From Blattabacterium cuenoti (GTDB taxonomy: Bacteria > Bacteroidota > Bacteroidia > Flavobacteriales > Blattabacteriaceae), in contig NZ_CP059187.1 of assembly GCF_014251375.1 (NCBI RefSeq), forward strand, positions 186,001 to 250,000: DNA of 64,000 nucleotides, written 5' to 3'. This document shows, piece by piece, positions 55,287-63,619 of this stretch (its first letter is position 1; each line of letters begins with the position of its first letter). The translations under genes were made by a program, and so were the position numbers. The notes beneath the pieces are model-generated. The model was not told the origin of the DNA, searched no databases, and saw nothing but the letters and a program-made list of their open reading frames with translations.

Positions 55287-55489
55287 TGATAAGTTTTTTA
55301 AAAAAATATTTTTCTTACGAAAAAGATATTGGAATTTTTCAATCTATTATATTAGTTCTATTTTTTATGACTTTTTTTTTCATTCTATTTTTTGTTTTTT
55401 CAAGACCTAAAAAATATTATGAAGAAATCAGTGAACTTCCTTTAGAAGTAGAGGGAGAAAAAAGGAAAAAAAAACAAGAATGTTTATGA
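55286..55489 (+). CDS. ccoQ: CcoQ-like small subunit of cbb3 oxidase
   Basis: A 67-residue protein with one membrane helix (about 18-40) and a charged tail containing SRPKKYYEEISELPLE, similar to the CcoQ/FixQ pattern. It begins on the last base of the ccoNO stop (TAATG) and overlaps ccoP by four bases, so the three are translationally coupled. Identification rests on position and topology more than on sequence. Confidence 0.82.
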   Translation: MISFLKKYFSYEKDIGIFQSIILVLFFMTFFFILFFVFSRPKKYYEEISELPLEVEGEKRKKKQECL

Positions 55490-56364
55490 GATCAAAAATT
55501 CCTTCTTTTATTATTATTCCTTCTATTTTATCTGTTATAATGTTTATGTACTATGTTATTTTTGATAATAATTATATAGGCCATCCAGTCACTATATCCT
55601 TTTTTATAACTATAACAATTTTATTACTGATCTTAGATTCCATTGAGTATTTAATATTTAGTAGAAGAATAAAATTTTTAACAGAAAAAGAAAAACGTAA
55701 AATACTAGAAGAAAATGAAGGAAATTATTTTTTTAGGTTTTATAAATTTATATTTCATGATCCTAAAAAAATCAATAGAGGGATTAAAAAAATAGACCAT
55801 GGATTTGATGGAATTTTAGAATTAGATAATAAATTGCCAATGTGGTGGTTACATCTTTTTTATCTAACAATTGTATTTTCCTTAATTTATTTTATTTCTT
55901 ATTTTTTTACAGATTTTTCTGATCCATATAAAGAATACGAAATGGCTTATAAAAAACAATTAAAAGAAATAGAAATTTATGAGAAAAAAATCCCTCAGGT
56001 AACTATAGAAAATGCTTCTTTTGAAGAAAAATTAATTGATAATGGAAAAGTTCTTTTTGAAGAAAATTGTTCTACCTGTCATCAATCTGATGGAAGCGGA
56101 AATATAGGCCCTAATTTAACAGATGATTACTGGATAAATATTGTTGAAAAAGATTTATTTAAAAATATATTTTCTATAATATGGAATGGAAGTAAAAATA
56201 ATCCTACTATGCGAGCTTTTGGACAATCAGGAGAAATTAAAGGAAATGATATTCAAAAGATCTCTAGTTATGTCTATTTTATCAATACTAAATTAAAAAA
56301 ACCTATGAAATCTAAAGAACCTCAAGGAAAAAAAATAATGAATTGGAACTTATTTATTAAATAA
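55486..56364 (+). CDS. ccoP: cbb3 oxidase cytochrome c subunit CcoP (monoheme)
   Basis: CcoP passes electrons to CcoNO. It has two hydrophobic N-terminal segments (about 8-25 and 32-50), a further helix near 120-140 and one c-type heme site, NCSTCHQSDGSGNIGPNL. Proteobacterial CcoP has two CxxCH sites; only one is seen here. I prefer the ATG at 55486, which forms an ATGA overlap with ccoQ, giving 292 residues; an ATG two codons earlier is the alternative. The stop overlaps ccoH by one base. Confidence 0.93.
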   Translation: MRSKIPSFIIIPSILSVIMFMYYVIFDNNYIGHPVTISFFITITILLLILDSIEYLIFSRRIKFLTEKEKRKILEENEGNYFFRFYKFIFHDPKKINRGIKKIDHGFDGILELDNKLPMWWLHLFYLTIVFSLIYFISYFFTDFSDPYKEYEMAYKKQLKEIEIYEKKIPQVTIENASFEEKLIDNGKVLFEENCSTCHQSDGSGNIGPNLTDDYWINIVEKDLFKNIFSIIWNGSKNNPTMRAFGQSGEIKGNDIQKISSYVYFINTKLKKPMKSKEPQGKKIMNWNLFIK

Positions 56365-56843
56365 TGAAAATAAAATTTTCTTGGGAAACAGGAATTGTAT
56401 TGTCTTTGTTTATTTTTATAATTTTTATTATTTACACTGCATTTTTTTTTCCTCATGTAGAAAGTCAACTTGTATCAGATAAATATTATGAAGAAGAAAT
56501 AAAATATCAAGAAATTATCAATGCAAAAAAAAATGCATCAAGACTTCCTCAAAAAATTAAAATATCTATTTTATCTTCTGGAATACAAATTGTATTTCCA
56601 AAAATTTTAGAAAATGGTCATGGTTATTTCACTCTATTTAGATCTTCATCTAAAGACTTAGATGTTTCTCGGTCTTTTAAAATAAGAAAAGACTCAGAGA
56701 AAACATTGTTTATCCCTAAAAAATTTCTAAAAATAGGATATTATAAACTTATAATTCAATGGAAATCAAATGGAAAGAAATATTTTTTTGAAAAAAATTT
56801 ATTTTTTAATAATAAAATGAAAAATGAGAAAAAAAAAAAATAG
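56364..56843 (+). CDS. ccoH: FixH/CcoH family cbb3 assembly protein
   Basis: A 159-residue protein with one N-terminal membrane helix (about 10-30) followed by FFPHVESQLVSDKYYEEEIKYQ, a FixH-family signature, and a beta-rich periplasmic domain. FixH stabilises cbb3 oxidase during assembly. It begins on the last base of ccoP. The gene usually found between ccoP and ccoH, ccoG, is absent. Its end is in a 12-A tract shared with the start of maeB, which it overlaps by 20 bases. Confidence 0.9.
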   Translation: MKIKFSWETGIVLSLFIFIIFIIYTAFFFPHVESQLVSDKYYEEEIKYQEIINAKKNASRLPQKIKISILSSGIQIVFPKILENGHGYFTLFRSSSKDLDVSRSFKIRKDSEKTLFIPKKFLKIGYYKLIIQWKSNGKKYFFEKNLFFNNKMKNEKKKK

Positions 56844-59109
56844 AAGGAGGTTTCGTGAAGAATCTTTAGATTACCATAGTCAATTTCCTTCTGGAAAGAT
56901 ACAAATTTCTCCAACAAAAAAATACAGCAGTCAAAGAGATTTATCTTTAGCATATTCTCCTGGAGTTGCAGAACCTTGCAAAGAAATAGCTCGTTCTTCC
57001 AATGAAGTCTATAAATATACATCTAAAGGAAATCTTGTCGCTGTTATAACTAATGGAACTGCTGTATTAGGTCTTGGAGATATTGGAGCATTAGCATCTA
57101 AACCGGTTATGGAAGGAAAAGCACTTTTATTTAAAATATTTTCTGGAATTGATGTGTTTGATATAGAAATAGACGAATCTGATCCAGAAAAATTCATAGA
57201 TGCAGTAAAAGCTATATCTCCAACTTTTGGAGGAATCAATTTAGAAGATATAAAAGCACCAGAAGCTTTTGAAATAGAACGAAGATTGAAATCTGAGTTA
57301 AATATTCCAGTAATGCATGATGATCAACATGGAACAGCTATCATTTCAGGAGCGGCATTAATTAATTCTATTAATTATGTTGGAAAAAACATTCATGAAA
57401 TAAAAATGGTAGTCAATGGAGCAGGAGCGGCAGCAATTTCTTGCACAAGAACCTATAAACAACTTGGAGTCAATCCAAATAACATCCTTATGTTTGATAG
57501 TAAAGGATTATTGCATACTTCACGAAAAGATTTAAATGAAGAAAAAAAAGAATTTGCAGTTAACACTTATTCCATTCAAAAATTAGAACAAGCGATTCAA
57601 AATGCTGACGTTTTTATAGGACTGTCTGTAGGGGGAGTTTTAACCAAAAAAATGTTAAAAAGTATGGCAAAAGATCCTATTGTTTTTGCGATGGCAAATC
57701 CTGATCCAGAAATAGATTACAATTTAGCCGTAAAAATACGACCTGACGTCATTATAGCTACTGGGAGAAGCGATTATCCTAATCAAGTAAATAATGTATT
57801 AGGATTTCCCTATATTTTTAGAGGTGCGTTAGATGTTCATGCAAGTATTATTAATGATGAAATGAAATTAGCTGCTATTCATGCGATCGCTTCTTTAGCA
57901 AAAGAACCGGTTCCAGAACAAGTTAATGTTGTTTATAATAAAAAAAATATTTTTTTTGGAAAAGAATATATTATTCCTAAACCTTTCGACAATCGGTTAA
58001 TCACTCGTGTAGCTCCTGCTGTTGCTAAAGCAGCTATGGATTCTGGAGTTGCAAGAAATCCTATCCTAGATTGGAAAATCTACAAAGAAAAATTACTTGA
58101 TAGAATGGGGTACGAAAGTAAAATCCTAAGAATGATTCAAAATAGAGCTCGTACGAATCCTAAAAAAGTTGTTTTTTGTAATGGAGTAGAATATGAGATT
58201 CTAAAATCTGTTCAAATTCTTAATGAAGAAGGAATTGTTTCTCATCCTATTGTTTTAGGAAATGAACATAAAATAAAACGTCTAATAAATGAAAACAATC
58301 TAGATGTAGAATTGAAAATAATAGATCCTGAAAAAGAAAAAAATAAAAAAAAAATAGAGAACTATGCTAAAATTCTTTGGAAAAGAAGAAATCGAAAAGG
58401 ATTAACTCTATATGATGCAAAAATCAGAATGCGTACCCCTGATCATTTTGGTGCAATGATGGTTGATCAAGGAGAAGCAGATGCAGTTATTACAGGGTAT
58501 TCTAGAAGTTTTTCATTAAGTTTACGCCCCATGTTAGAAGTTATAGGAAGAGCAGAATCTGTTCAGAAAATAGCTGGAATGATGATTTTATTAACTAAAC
58601 GGGGGCCTCTATTTCTAGCAGATACGGCAGTTATTACAGATCCAACAAGTGAAGAATTAGCTAGAATAGCATTAATGGCTTCTTATGTTGTGAAAGCTTT
58701 TAATATAGAACCACATATAGCTATGTTGTCCTTTCAAAATTTTTCTTCTGGCTCTAAAACTTCTTATAAAGTATCTCAAACAGTTGCTTTTTTGCATAAA
58801 AAATATCCAGATTTAATAGTAGATGGAGAATTACAACCTGATTTTGCTTTAAATGAATTCTTGTTAGCTAGTAAATTTCCTTTTTCTAAACTTGTTAAAA
58901 AAAGAGCAAATATTTTTATTTTTCCAAACTTAGAATCAGGTAATTTAACTTATAAGTTTATTAGAGGATTAGGAAATGTTCAAACTATTGGTCCCGTCAT
59001 GTTAGGAATGCGAAAACCTGCACATGTAATGCAAATGCAGTCTAGTATAGAAGAAATTGTGAATTTAGCTACTTTATCTGTAATAGATGCACAAATTAGA
59101 AAAAACTAA
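56824..59109 (+). CDS. maeB: NADP-dependent malic enzyme with phosphotransacetylase-like domain
   Basis: The N-terminal part (about 1-430) decarboxylates malate to pyruvate with NADP: RDLSLAYSPGVAEPC, the MHDDQHGTAI metal site and VVNGAGAAAISC are present. The C-terminal part (about 440-761) is a phosphate acetyltransferase-like domain that in MaeB is usually regulatory (MVDQGEADAVITGYSRSF). The 761 residues are normal. It supplies NADPH and pyruvate. The start codon is followed at once by a run of 12 A (56829-56840). The stop overlaps convergent murI by four bases. Confidence 0.96.
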   Translation: MRKKKNRRRFREESLDYHSQFPSGKIQISPTKKYSSQRDLSLAYSPGVAEPCKEIARSSNEVYKYTSKGNLVAVITNGTAVLGLGDIGALASKPVMEGKALLFKIFSGIDVFDIEIDESDPEKFIDAVKAISPTFGGINLEDIKAPEAFEIERRLKSELNIPVMHDDQHGTAIISGAALINSINYVGKNIHEIKMVVNGAGAAAISCTRTYKQLGVNPNNILMFDSKGLLHTSRKDLNEEKKEFAVNTYSIQKLEQAIQNADVFIGLSVGGVLTKKMLKSMAKDPIVFAMANPDPEIDYNLAVKIRPDVIIATGRSDYPNQVNNVLGFPYIFRGALDVHASIINDEMKLAAIHAIASLAKEPVPEQVNVVYNKKNIFFGKEYIIPKPFDNRLITRVAPAVAKAAMDSGVARNPILDWKIYKEKLLDRMGYESKILRMIQNRARTNPKKVVFCNGVEYEILKSVQILNEEGIVSHPIVLGNEHKIKRLINENNLDVELKIIDPEKEKNKKKIENYAKILWKRRNRKGLTLYDAKIRMRTPDHFGAMMVDQGEADAVITGYSRSFSLSLRPMLEVIGRAESVQKIAGMMILLTKRGPLFLADTAVITDPTSEELARIALMASYVVKAFNIEPHIAMLSFQNFSSGSKTSYKVSQTVAFLHKKYPDLIVDGELQPDFALNEFLLASKFPFSKLVKKRANIFIFPNLESGNLTYKFIRGLGNVQTIGPVMLGMRKPAHVMQMQSSIEEIVNLATLSVIDAQIRKN

Positions 59110-59894
59110 AATCGTGTGTTTTGTTTGAAAAAAACTTCTTTTCCAAAAATAAGTTTGACTTGTTTTTGGAAAAATGATGATGCAGAACTAGATGTATAAA
59201 AAATTGGATTCTTAGTTGAATGAATAGATAATAAATTATTTTCATGTAATTTTTTTTGTATGTATTGAACTACTATTTTTTGTACATCAATTACACGTAC
59301 TTTTCCATGATAAAAACTATCTATTTCATGCTTAAAAAATAGATAATGGGTACAAGCTAACAATAACGTATCTATTGATTGTAGATGTTTCAAATAAGAT
59401 TCAATAACTGAGTTTATTTTTTTTTTATCCAATCCATTTTCTATAATAGGAGCTAATAACGGGGTCTCTATTTGGATTAGATCCAAATTTAAATGATGAA
59501 AATATTTTTCTATTTCTTTTTTAAAAAAATTTGAACGGATAGTTGCAGGGGTAGCCATGAGTCCGACTTTTTTAGAAGAAACTAATGTTTTGATTACAGG
59601 TTCTACCACATTAAATATTAATATTTTTTTACAAAATTCTTTTTGTATTATATCTAAAGAATTTGTAACCATTGTATTACAAGCTATTACTATAGCTTTA
59701 CAATTTTTTTTATAGAGAAAATAAGCAATTTTCATTGAACATTTTTTAATAAATTCTTTAGATTTTTCTCCATAAGGCATATTTGCATTATCTCCAAAAT
59801 AAATAATATATTCATTAGGCATGTGAATTTTTATTTCTTTAGCTATAAGAAGCCCTCCAATGCCAGAATCAAATATTCCTATTGGAGATGTCAT
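59106..59894 (-). CDS. murI: Glutamate racemase
   Basis: MurI makes D-glutamate for peptidoglycan. The two catalytic Cys are in IACNTM near residue 70 and LACTHY near 185; FDSGIGG near residue 8 is the N-terminal signature. I choose the ATG at 59894 (262 residues); an ATG at 59915 is also in frame. In either case the start lies inside the end of rpsT. With dapD and the wall hydrolases it indicates a kept peptidoglycan layer. Confidence 0.95.
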   Translation of the reverse strand: MTSPIGIFDSGIGGLLIAKEIKIHMPNEYIIYFGDNANMPYGEKSKEFIKKCSMKIAYFLYKKNCKAIVIACNTMVTNSLDIIQKEFCKKILIFNVVEPVIKTLVSSKKVGLMATPATIRSNFFKKEIEKYFHHLNLDLIQIETPLLAPIIENGLDKKKINSVIESYLKHLQSIDTLLLACTHYLFFKHEIDSFYHGKVRVIDVQKIVVQYIQKKLHENNLLSIHSTKNPIFYTSSSASSFFQKQVKLIFGKEVFFKQNTRF

Positions 59895-60174
59895 TTTTCT
59901 GTATTTCAGATTCATTTCTATCTTTTTCTTTAGATTTATTTGATAAAAATTTTTTACTGAATTTATTTTTCAATCTTGCTGCTTTATTTATATGAATTAT
60001 ATTTTTCTTAGCTAATTTATCTATCATAGAAAAAATGTTGGGCAATTGTTCTTTTTTATTTTCCCTCATTAATTTTCTAATAGATGTTCTTGTACTTTTA
60101 TACGAATATCTATTCCGTAATCGTCTAGTATGATTTTGTCTAATTCTTTTTAAAGAAGATAAATGATTCGCCAT
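59869..60174 (-). CDS. rpsT: 30S ribosomal protein S20
   Basis: S20 binds 16S rRNA at the 30S base. The start MANHLSSLKRIRQNHTRRLRNRY and the later INKAARLKNKF segment are typical. With 101 residues it is longer than the usual 85-90; the extra C-terminal tail (about 18 residues, rich in Asp, Glu, Lys and Asn) is encoded in DNA that also holds the first codons of murI in another frame. The frame is open through tRNA-Glu but the family begins at 60174. Confidence 0.94.
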   Translation of the reverse strand: MANHLSSLKRIRQNHTRRLRNRYSYKSTRTSIRKLMRENKKEQLPNIFSMIDKLAKKNIIHINKAARLKNKFSKKFLSNKSKEKDRNESEIQKNDISNRNI

Positions 60175-60197
60175 TTTTTTACGTTTATTTGAATAAA

Positions 60198-60269
60198 TAG
60201 CCCATAGGGGAATCGAACCCCTCTTTCCAGGATGAAAACCTGACGTCCTAACCAATAGACGAATGGGCC
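60198..60269 (-). tRNA. trnE: tRNA-Glu (anticodon TTC)
   Basis: The minus strand folds as a cloverleaf: acceptor GGCCCAT/ATGGGCT, D arm GTCT/GGAC with ATTGGTTA loop, anticodon stem TCAGG/CCTGG around TTTTCAT giving anticodon TTC, and T arm AGGGG/CCCCT with TTCGATT. Discriminator is A at 60198; CCA is not encoded. It lies 23 bases before rpsT. Confidence 0.97.
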
Positions 60270-60348
60270 TTTGAATTTTGAAAAAAAAACCTCATCAAAT
60301 CACAAATACAAATTAAATTTTTTTTATCTTTAATACAAGTATTTTACT

Positions 60349-60356
60349 TACATTTG
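60349..60356 (+). promoter_or_regulatory. Possible promoter -7 box before the NlpC/P60 gene
   Basis: TACATTTG matches TAnnTTTG about 94 bases before the proposed start at 60450. It lies in the loop of a small dyad (CTTACA 60347-60352, TGTAAG 60359-60364). No -33 TTG is seen. The rest of the gap 60270-60449 is plain AT-rich DNA. Confidence 0.3.
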
Positions 60357-60449
60357 ATTGTAAGACTTTTTGTTTCAAATTTTAAAGGTATTTTTTTCTG
60401 AAAAAAGTAAAAAGTAATTATACTGATCATAAAGAATTCTAAAATTGTT

Positions 60450-61025
60450 TTGTTTTTCTTATTTTACTTTCATTTTTTTTCTATTCATTTATTTGGAAAT
60501 ATAGAGTATTATAATAATAAGAAAAAATATGAGAAGATTTCTTTTAGAAGAAAGAAACAAAAATCATTGTACAATGAGGGAAAAAATGATTTGAAATTTT
60601 TTAAAAAAAAAATTCCTAAAAAAACTGATACTGATTCTATTATTCAGATAGCTAAAAATTATATCTATACACCATATAAATATGGTGGAAATTCTAAAAA
60701 AGGAATAGATTGTTCTGCCTTTATAAAAAAGATTTTTTCTTTTTACAAAATTTTATTGCCACGTGTCTCTTACCACCAAGCAAAAAAAGGATTTTTCGTA
60801 CCCCCCAAAAAAATAGAAAAAGGAGATCTCTTATTTTTTTCTACAGAAATGTCTAAAAAAAAAATTAATCATGTAGGAATGGTAGTGCATGTAGAAAATC
60901 ACAACAGTATATTCTTTATTCATGCCTCTACATCAAATGGAGTAATTATTTCTCAACTGTATCAAAAATATTGGAAGAATAGATTTATTACAGCAAGAAG
61001 AATACTTTATTCATCATCAGAATAA
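60450..61025 (+). CDS. NlpC/P60 family cell-wall endopeptidase
   Basis: NlpC/P60 enzymes cut peptide bonds in peptidoglycan stems. The catalytic domain (about 68-190) shows YKYGGNSKKGIDCSAFIKK with the nucleophile Cys, KGDLLFF and INHVGMVVHV with the catalytic His, then FIHAST. The N-terminus is hydrophobic (about 2-16), fitting export. No ATG is available: TTG at 60450 is the best start and ATT at 60444 another option, so the exact start is uncertain. The end overlaps convergent aroA by 19 bases. Confidence 0.87.
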   Translation: MFFLFYFHFFSIHLFGNIEYYNNKKKYEKISFRRKKQKSLYNEGKNDLKFFKKKIPKKTDTDSIIQIAKNYIYTPYKYGGNSKKGIDCSAFIKKIFSFYKILLPRVSYHQAKKGFFVPPKKIEKGDLLFFSTEMSKKKINHVGMVVHVENHNSIFFIHASTSNGVIISQLYQKYWKNRFITARRILYSSSE

Positions 61026-62269
61026 TGAATTGAAAATCCTAAATGTTTCAAATCTTTCCAAAAATCAGGATATGATTTTTCTACAACATTTGGATCCTCA
61101 ATTTTCAGAGAATGACACAATCCAAATGGAGAAAAAGACATAGCCATTCTGTGATCTTGATAAGTTTTTATTCGAATAGATGAATTAATTTCTTTTGATA
61201 AAAAATCTCTGATTTCTAAATCAGAGTTTGTAATGTGTATTTTTACACCTAATTTGAGTAGTTCGTTTTTTAACGCTTGTAATCTATCTGTTTCTTTAAT
61301 TTTCAATGTTTCTAATCCTTTTAACAGACATTTAACACCCAGAGATGCACAAGTCACAACTATAGTTTGTGCAATGTCTGGAGTTTTATTTAGATCTAAA
61401 ATAATAAATTTTAATGGAGTAAAATTGAACTTTTTATTCAGTATAATTTGATTTTTTTTAAAAAGAGTAGATATTCCAAAATATTTTTCATAAATGGAAG
61501 AGATTTCTTTATCCCCTTGTAAACTTTCATTTTTATACGTTTTTAAAGTGATATTGCATTTTTTTGATATAGCAGCCATAGAATAGTAATAAGACGCTGA
61601 ACTCCAATCTGATTCTATAGAAAAACATTTTTTTACTTTTTCTTTTCCTGGTAAAATATGAATAATTTTTTTACTCCAAGAAACTTTTATCCCTGCTTGA
61701 TTTAATAAATCGAAAGTCATTTTTATATATGGAATGGATGTAATTTCTTCTTTTAAATAAATTTTAAGTCCCGTATCAAATTTACTAGCTATTAACATCA
61801 GAGAACTAATATATTGACTACTAATTTTTGCATTAATATCAATTTTTCCTCCTAGAATTTTTTTTCCAATAATTTTTATTGGAGGAAATCCTACTTTTTC
61901 TAAATAATAAATTTCTGAACCTAATTTTTTTAAAGCATCTACAAGTCCGGATATCGGCCTTTCTTTCATTCTATTTGATCCTGTCAAAATGACTTCTTTT
62001 CCTTCTTGTATAGAAAAATAAGAAGTCAAAAAACGCATAGCAGTTCCAGCATGGTGAATATTGAATACATTAGATGTTTGAATGCTATTTAAACTTTTAT
62101 TTAAAACTTCTGTATCCTGGCAATTGGAAAGATTTTCTATGTGAATATCATCGGGATAAATAGCTTTTAAAATTAAAAGACGATTCGAGATACTTTTAGA
62201 TCCTGTTATAGATATGGCTCCACATAAATAATTTTTTTTTAGTTTCCGAATAGTAATGTAAGAAGACAT
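61007..62269 (-). CDS. aroA: 3-phosphoshikimate 1-carboxyvinyltransferase (EPSP synthase)
   Basis: AroA joins phosphoenolpyruvate to shikimate 3-phosphate, one step before chorismate. Visible are GSKSISNRLLIL with the substrate Lys and Ser, HHAGTAMRFLTSYF (the usual NAGTAxR segment), SSQYISSLML, and ETDRLQALKNELLKLG with DHRMAMSFSPFG. Its 420 residues are normal. With aroK it feeds the trp operon. Confidence 0.97.
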   Translation of the reverse strand: MSSYITIRKLKKNYLCGAISITGSKSISNRLLILKAIYPDDIHIENLSNCQDTEVLNKSLNSIQTSNVFNIHHAGTAMRFLTSYFSIQEGKEVILTGSNRMKERPISGLVDALKKLGSEIYYLEKVGFPPIKIIGKKILGGKIDINAKISSQYISSLMLIASKFDTGLKIYLKEEITSIPYIKMTFDLLNQAGIKVSWSKKIIHILPGKEKVKKCFSIESDWSSASYYYSMAAISKKCNITLKTYKNESLQGDKEISSIYEKYFGISTLFKKNQIILNKKFNFTPLKFIILDLNKTPDIAQTIVVTCASLGVKCLLKGLETLKIKETDRLQALKNELLKLGVKIHITNSDLEIRDFLSKEINSSIRIKTYQDHRMAMSFSPFGLCHSLKIEDPNVVEKSYPDFWKDLKHLGFSIHYSDDE

Positions 62270-62279
62270 ATTAATTAAT

Positions 62280-62615
62280 TTATTTTAGTTTTTCATTATC
62301 ATGGTGTCTTTTATGATCTCTTATTTTCTTTTTTTTTAGTTTTTTTTTAAAAGACTCTTCTAAATTAATTCCAGTTTGATTCGCCAAACAAATCAAAACA
62401 AATAAGACATCCGATAATTCTTCACCAAGATTTTCATTGTTTTTGCAATTTTTTTTTGGAGATTGTTCTCCATAGTTTCTTGCAATAATTCTAGAAACTT
62501 CACCTACTTCTTCAGATAAAAGAATAGTGTTAGTTAATACGTTAAAATAACGGATTCCATGGGTAAGAATCCAATCATGAACTAATTTTTGCAAATCTTT
62601 TATTTCCAAATTCAA
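62280..62615 (-). CDS. MazG-like nucleotide pyrophosphohydrolase
   Basis: A 111-residue single-domain all-alpha pyrophosphohydrolase. It shows the MazG metal-binding pattern, EEVGEVSRIIAR near residue 35 and NLGEELSDVLFVLICLANQTGI near 62, with the acidic residues in place. The family hydrolyses (d)NTPs, often damaged or non-canonical ones. Substrate is unknown. It begins four bases before the end of the transketolase subunit upstream, suggesting one transcript. Confidence 0.88.
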   Translation of the reverse strand: MNLEIKDLQKLVHDWILTHGIRYFNVLTNTILLSEEVGEVSRIIARNYGEQSPKKNCKNNENLGEELSDVLFVLICLANQTGINLEESFKKKLKKKKIRDHKRHHDNEKLK

Positions 62616-63595
62616 TTATTATTATAGAGGTTTTTTTTTTTAAGTATTCTTTTTACATGATCTATGATTGATTCACGATCTATTTTATATTTACTTAATA
62701 ATTCCATTGGTTTTCCACTTTCTCCAAAAGTATCGTTTACTGCTACTATACTTTGATAAATAGGATACTTTTTATTATTAGTAGTAATAATTCTAGAAAT
62801 ACTTTCTCCTAATCCTCCTAAATAATTATGTTCCTCTGCAGTGACAACACATTTTGTTTTTTTAATAGAATTTAATATGGTTTTTTCATCTAATGGTTTT
62901 ATTGTATGAATATTAATAACTTCACAATTAATTCCTTTTTTTTCGTATAATATTCTAGATGCTTCTAAAGATTCCCATACCAAATGGCCTGTGCTAATAA
63001 TAGTTACATCTTTTCCTTTTTTTAAAAGAATCGCTTTTCCAATTTCAAACTTTTGATTTTCTTCCGTAAAATTAACTACAGAAGGACGTCCAAAACGTAA
63101 ATAAACGGGACCAGAGTAATCAGCAATAGCTAAAGTTGCCGCATAAGTTTGATTGTAATCACAAGTGTTAATAACAGTCATTCCAGGCAACATTTTCATC
63201 ATTCCTATATCTTCCAAACTTTGATGTGTTGCTCCATCTTCACCTAAGGTTAACCCAGAATGAGAAGCACATATTTTTACATTTTTTCGTGAATAAGCTA
63301 TAGACTGACGGATTTGATCATATACGCGAGATGTAGCAAAATTTGCGAATGTTCCAGCAAAAGGAATATATTTTCCAATGCTAAGTCCAGATGCAATGCA
63401 CATCATATTAGCTTCTGCAATTCCAATCTGAAAAAATCGTTCAGGAAATTCTTTGGAAAATTTTTTCATAAATAATGAACTAGTCAAATCAGCACATAAT
63501 ACTACAATTTTTTTATTTTTTCTACCTAATAAAGTCAAAGCATTTCCGAATCCTGCTCTAGTTTCTTTTAATCCTTTATTTTCATATAGTTTCAT
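62612..63595 (-). CDS. Transketolase, C-terminal subunit
   Basis: Two-subunit transketolase splits the usual protein; this 327-residue part carries the pyrimidine-binding and C-terminal domains. Signatures are FQIGIAEANMMCIASGLS with the catalytic Glu, HSGLTLGEDGATHQSLEDIGMMK and FGESGKP near the end. Together with the N-terminal subunit it moves two-carbon units between sugars, making erythrose 4-phosphate for aromatic synthesis and pentoses. It lies 24 bases after the N-terminal subunit. Confidence 0.95.
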   Translation of the reverse strand: MKLYENKGLKETRAGFGNALTLLGRKNKKIVVLCADLTSSLFMKKFSKEFPERFFQIGIAEANMMCIASGLSIGKYIPFAGTFANFATSRVYDQIRQSIAYSRKNVKICASHSGLTLGEDGATHQSLEDIGMMKMLPGMTVINTCDYNQTYAATLAIADYSGPVYLRFGRPSVVNFTEENQKFEIGKAILLKKGKDVTIISTGHLVWESLEASRILYEKKGINCEVINIHTIKPLDEKTILNSIKKTKCVVTAEEHNYLGGLGESISRIITTNNKKYPIYQSIVAVNDTFGESGKPMELLSKYKIDRESIIDHVKRILKKKNLYNNN

Positions 63596-63619
63596 AATTC
63601 TTATTTTTTTTCTATGATA

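Noticed and set aside
60175-60255. N-terminal extension of S20 reading through tRNA-Glu
   Set aside because: The S20 family begins at MANHL (60174); the extension is simply tRNA sequence read as codons.
60347-60371. Small hairpin followed by five T in the gap before the NlpC/P60 gene
   Set aside because: The stem has only 6 AT-rich pairs and no plus-strand gene lies upstream for it to terminate.
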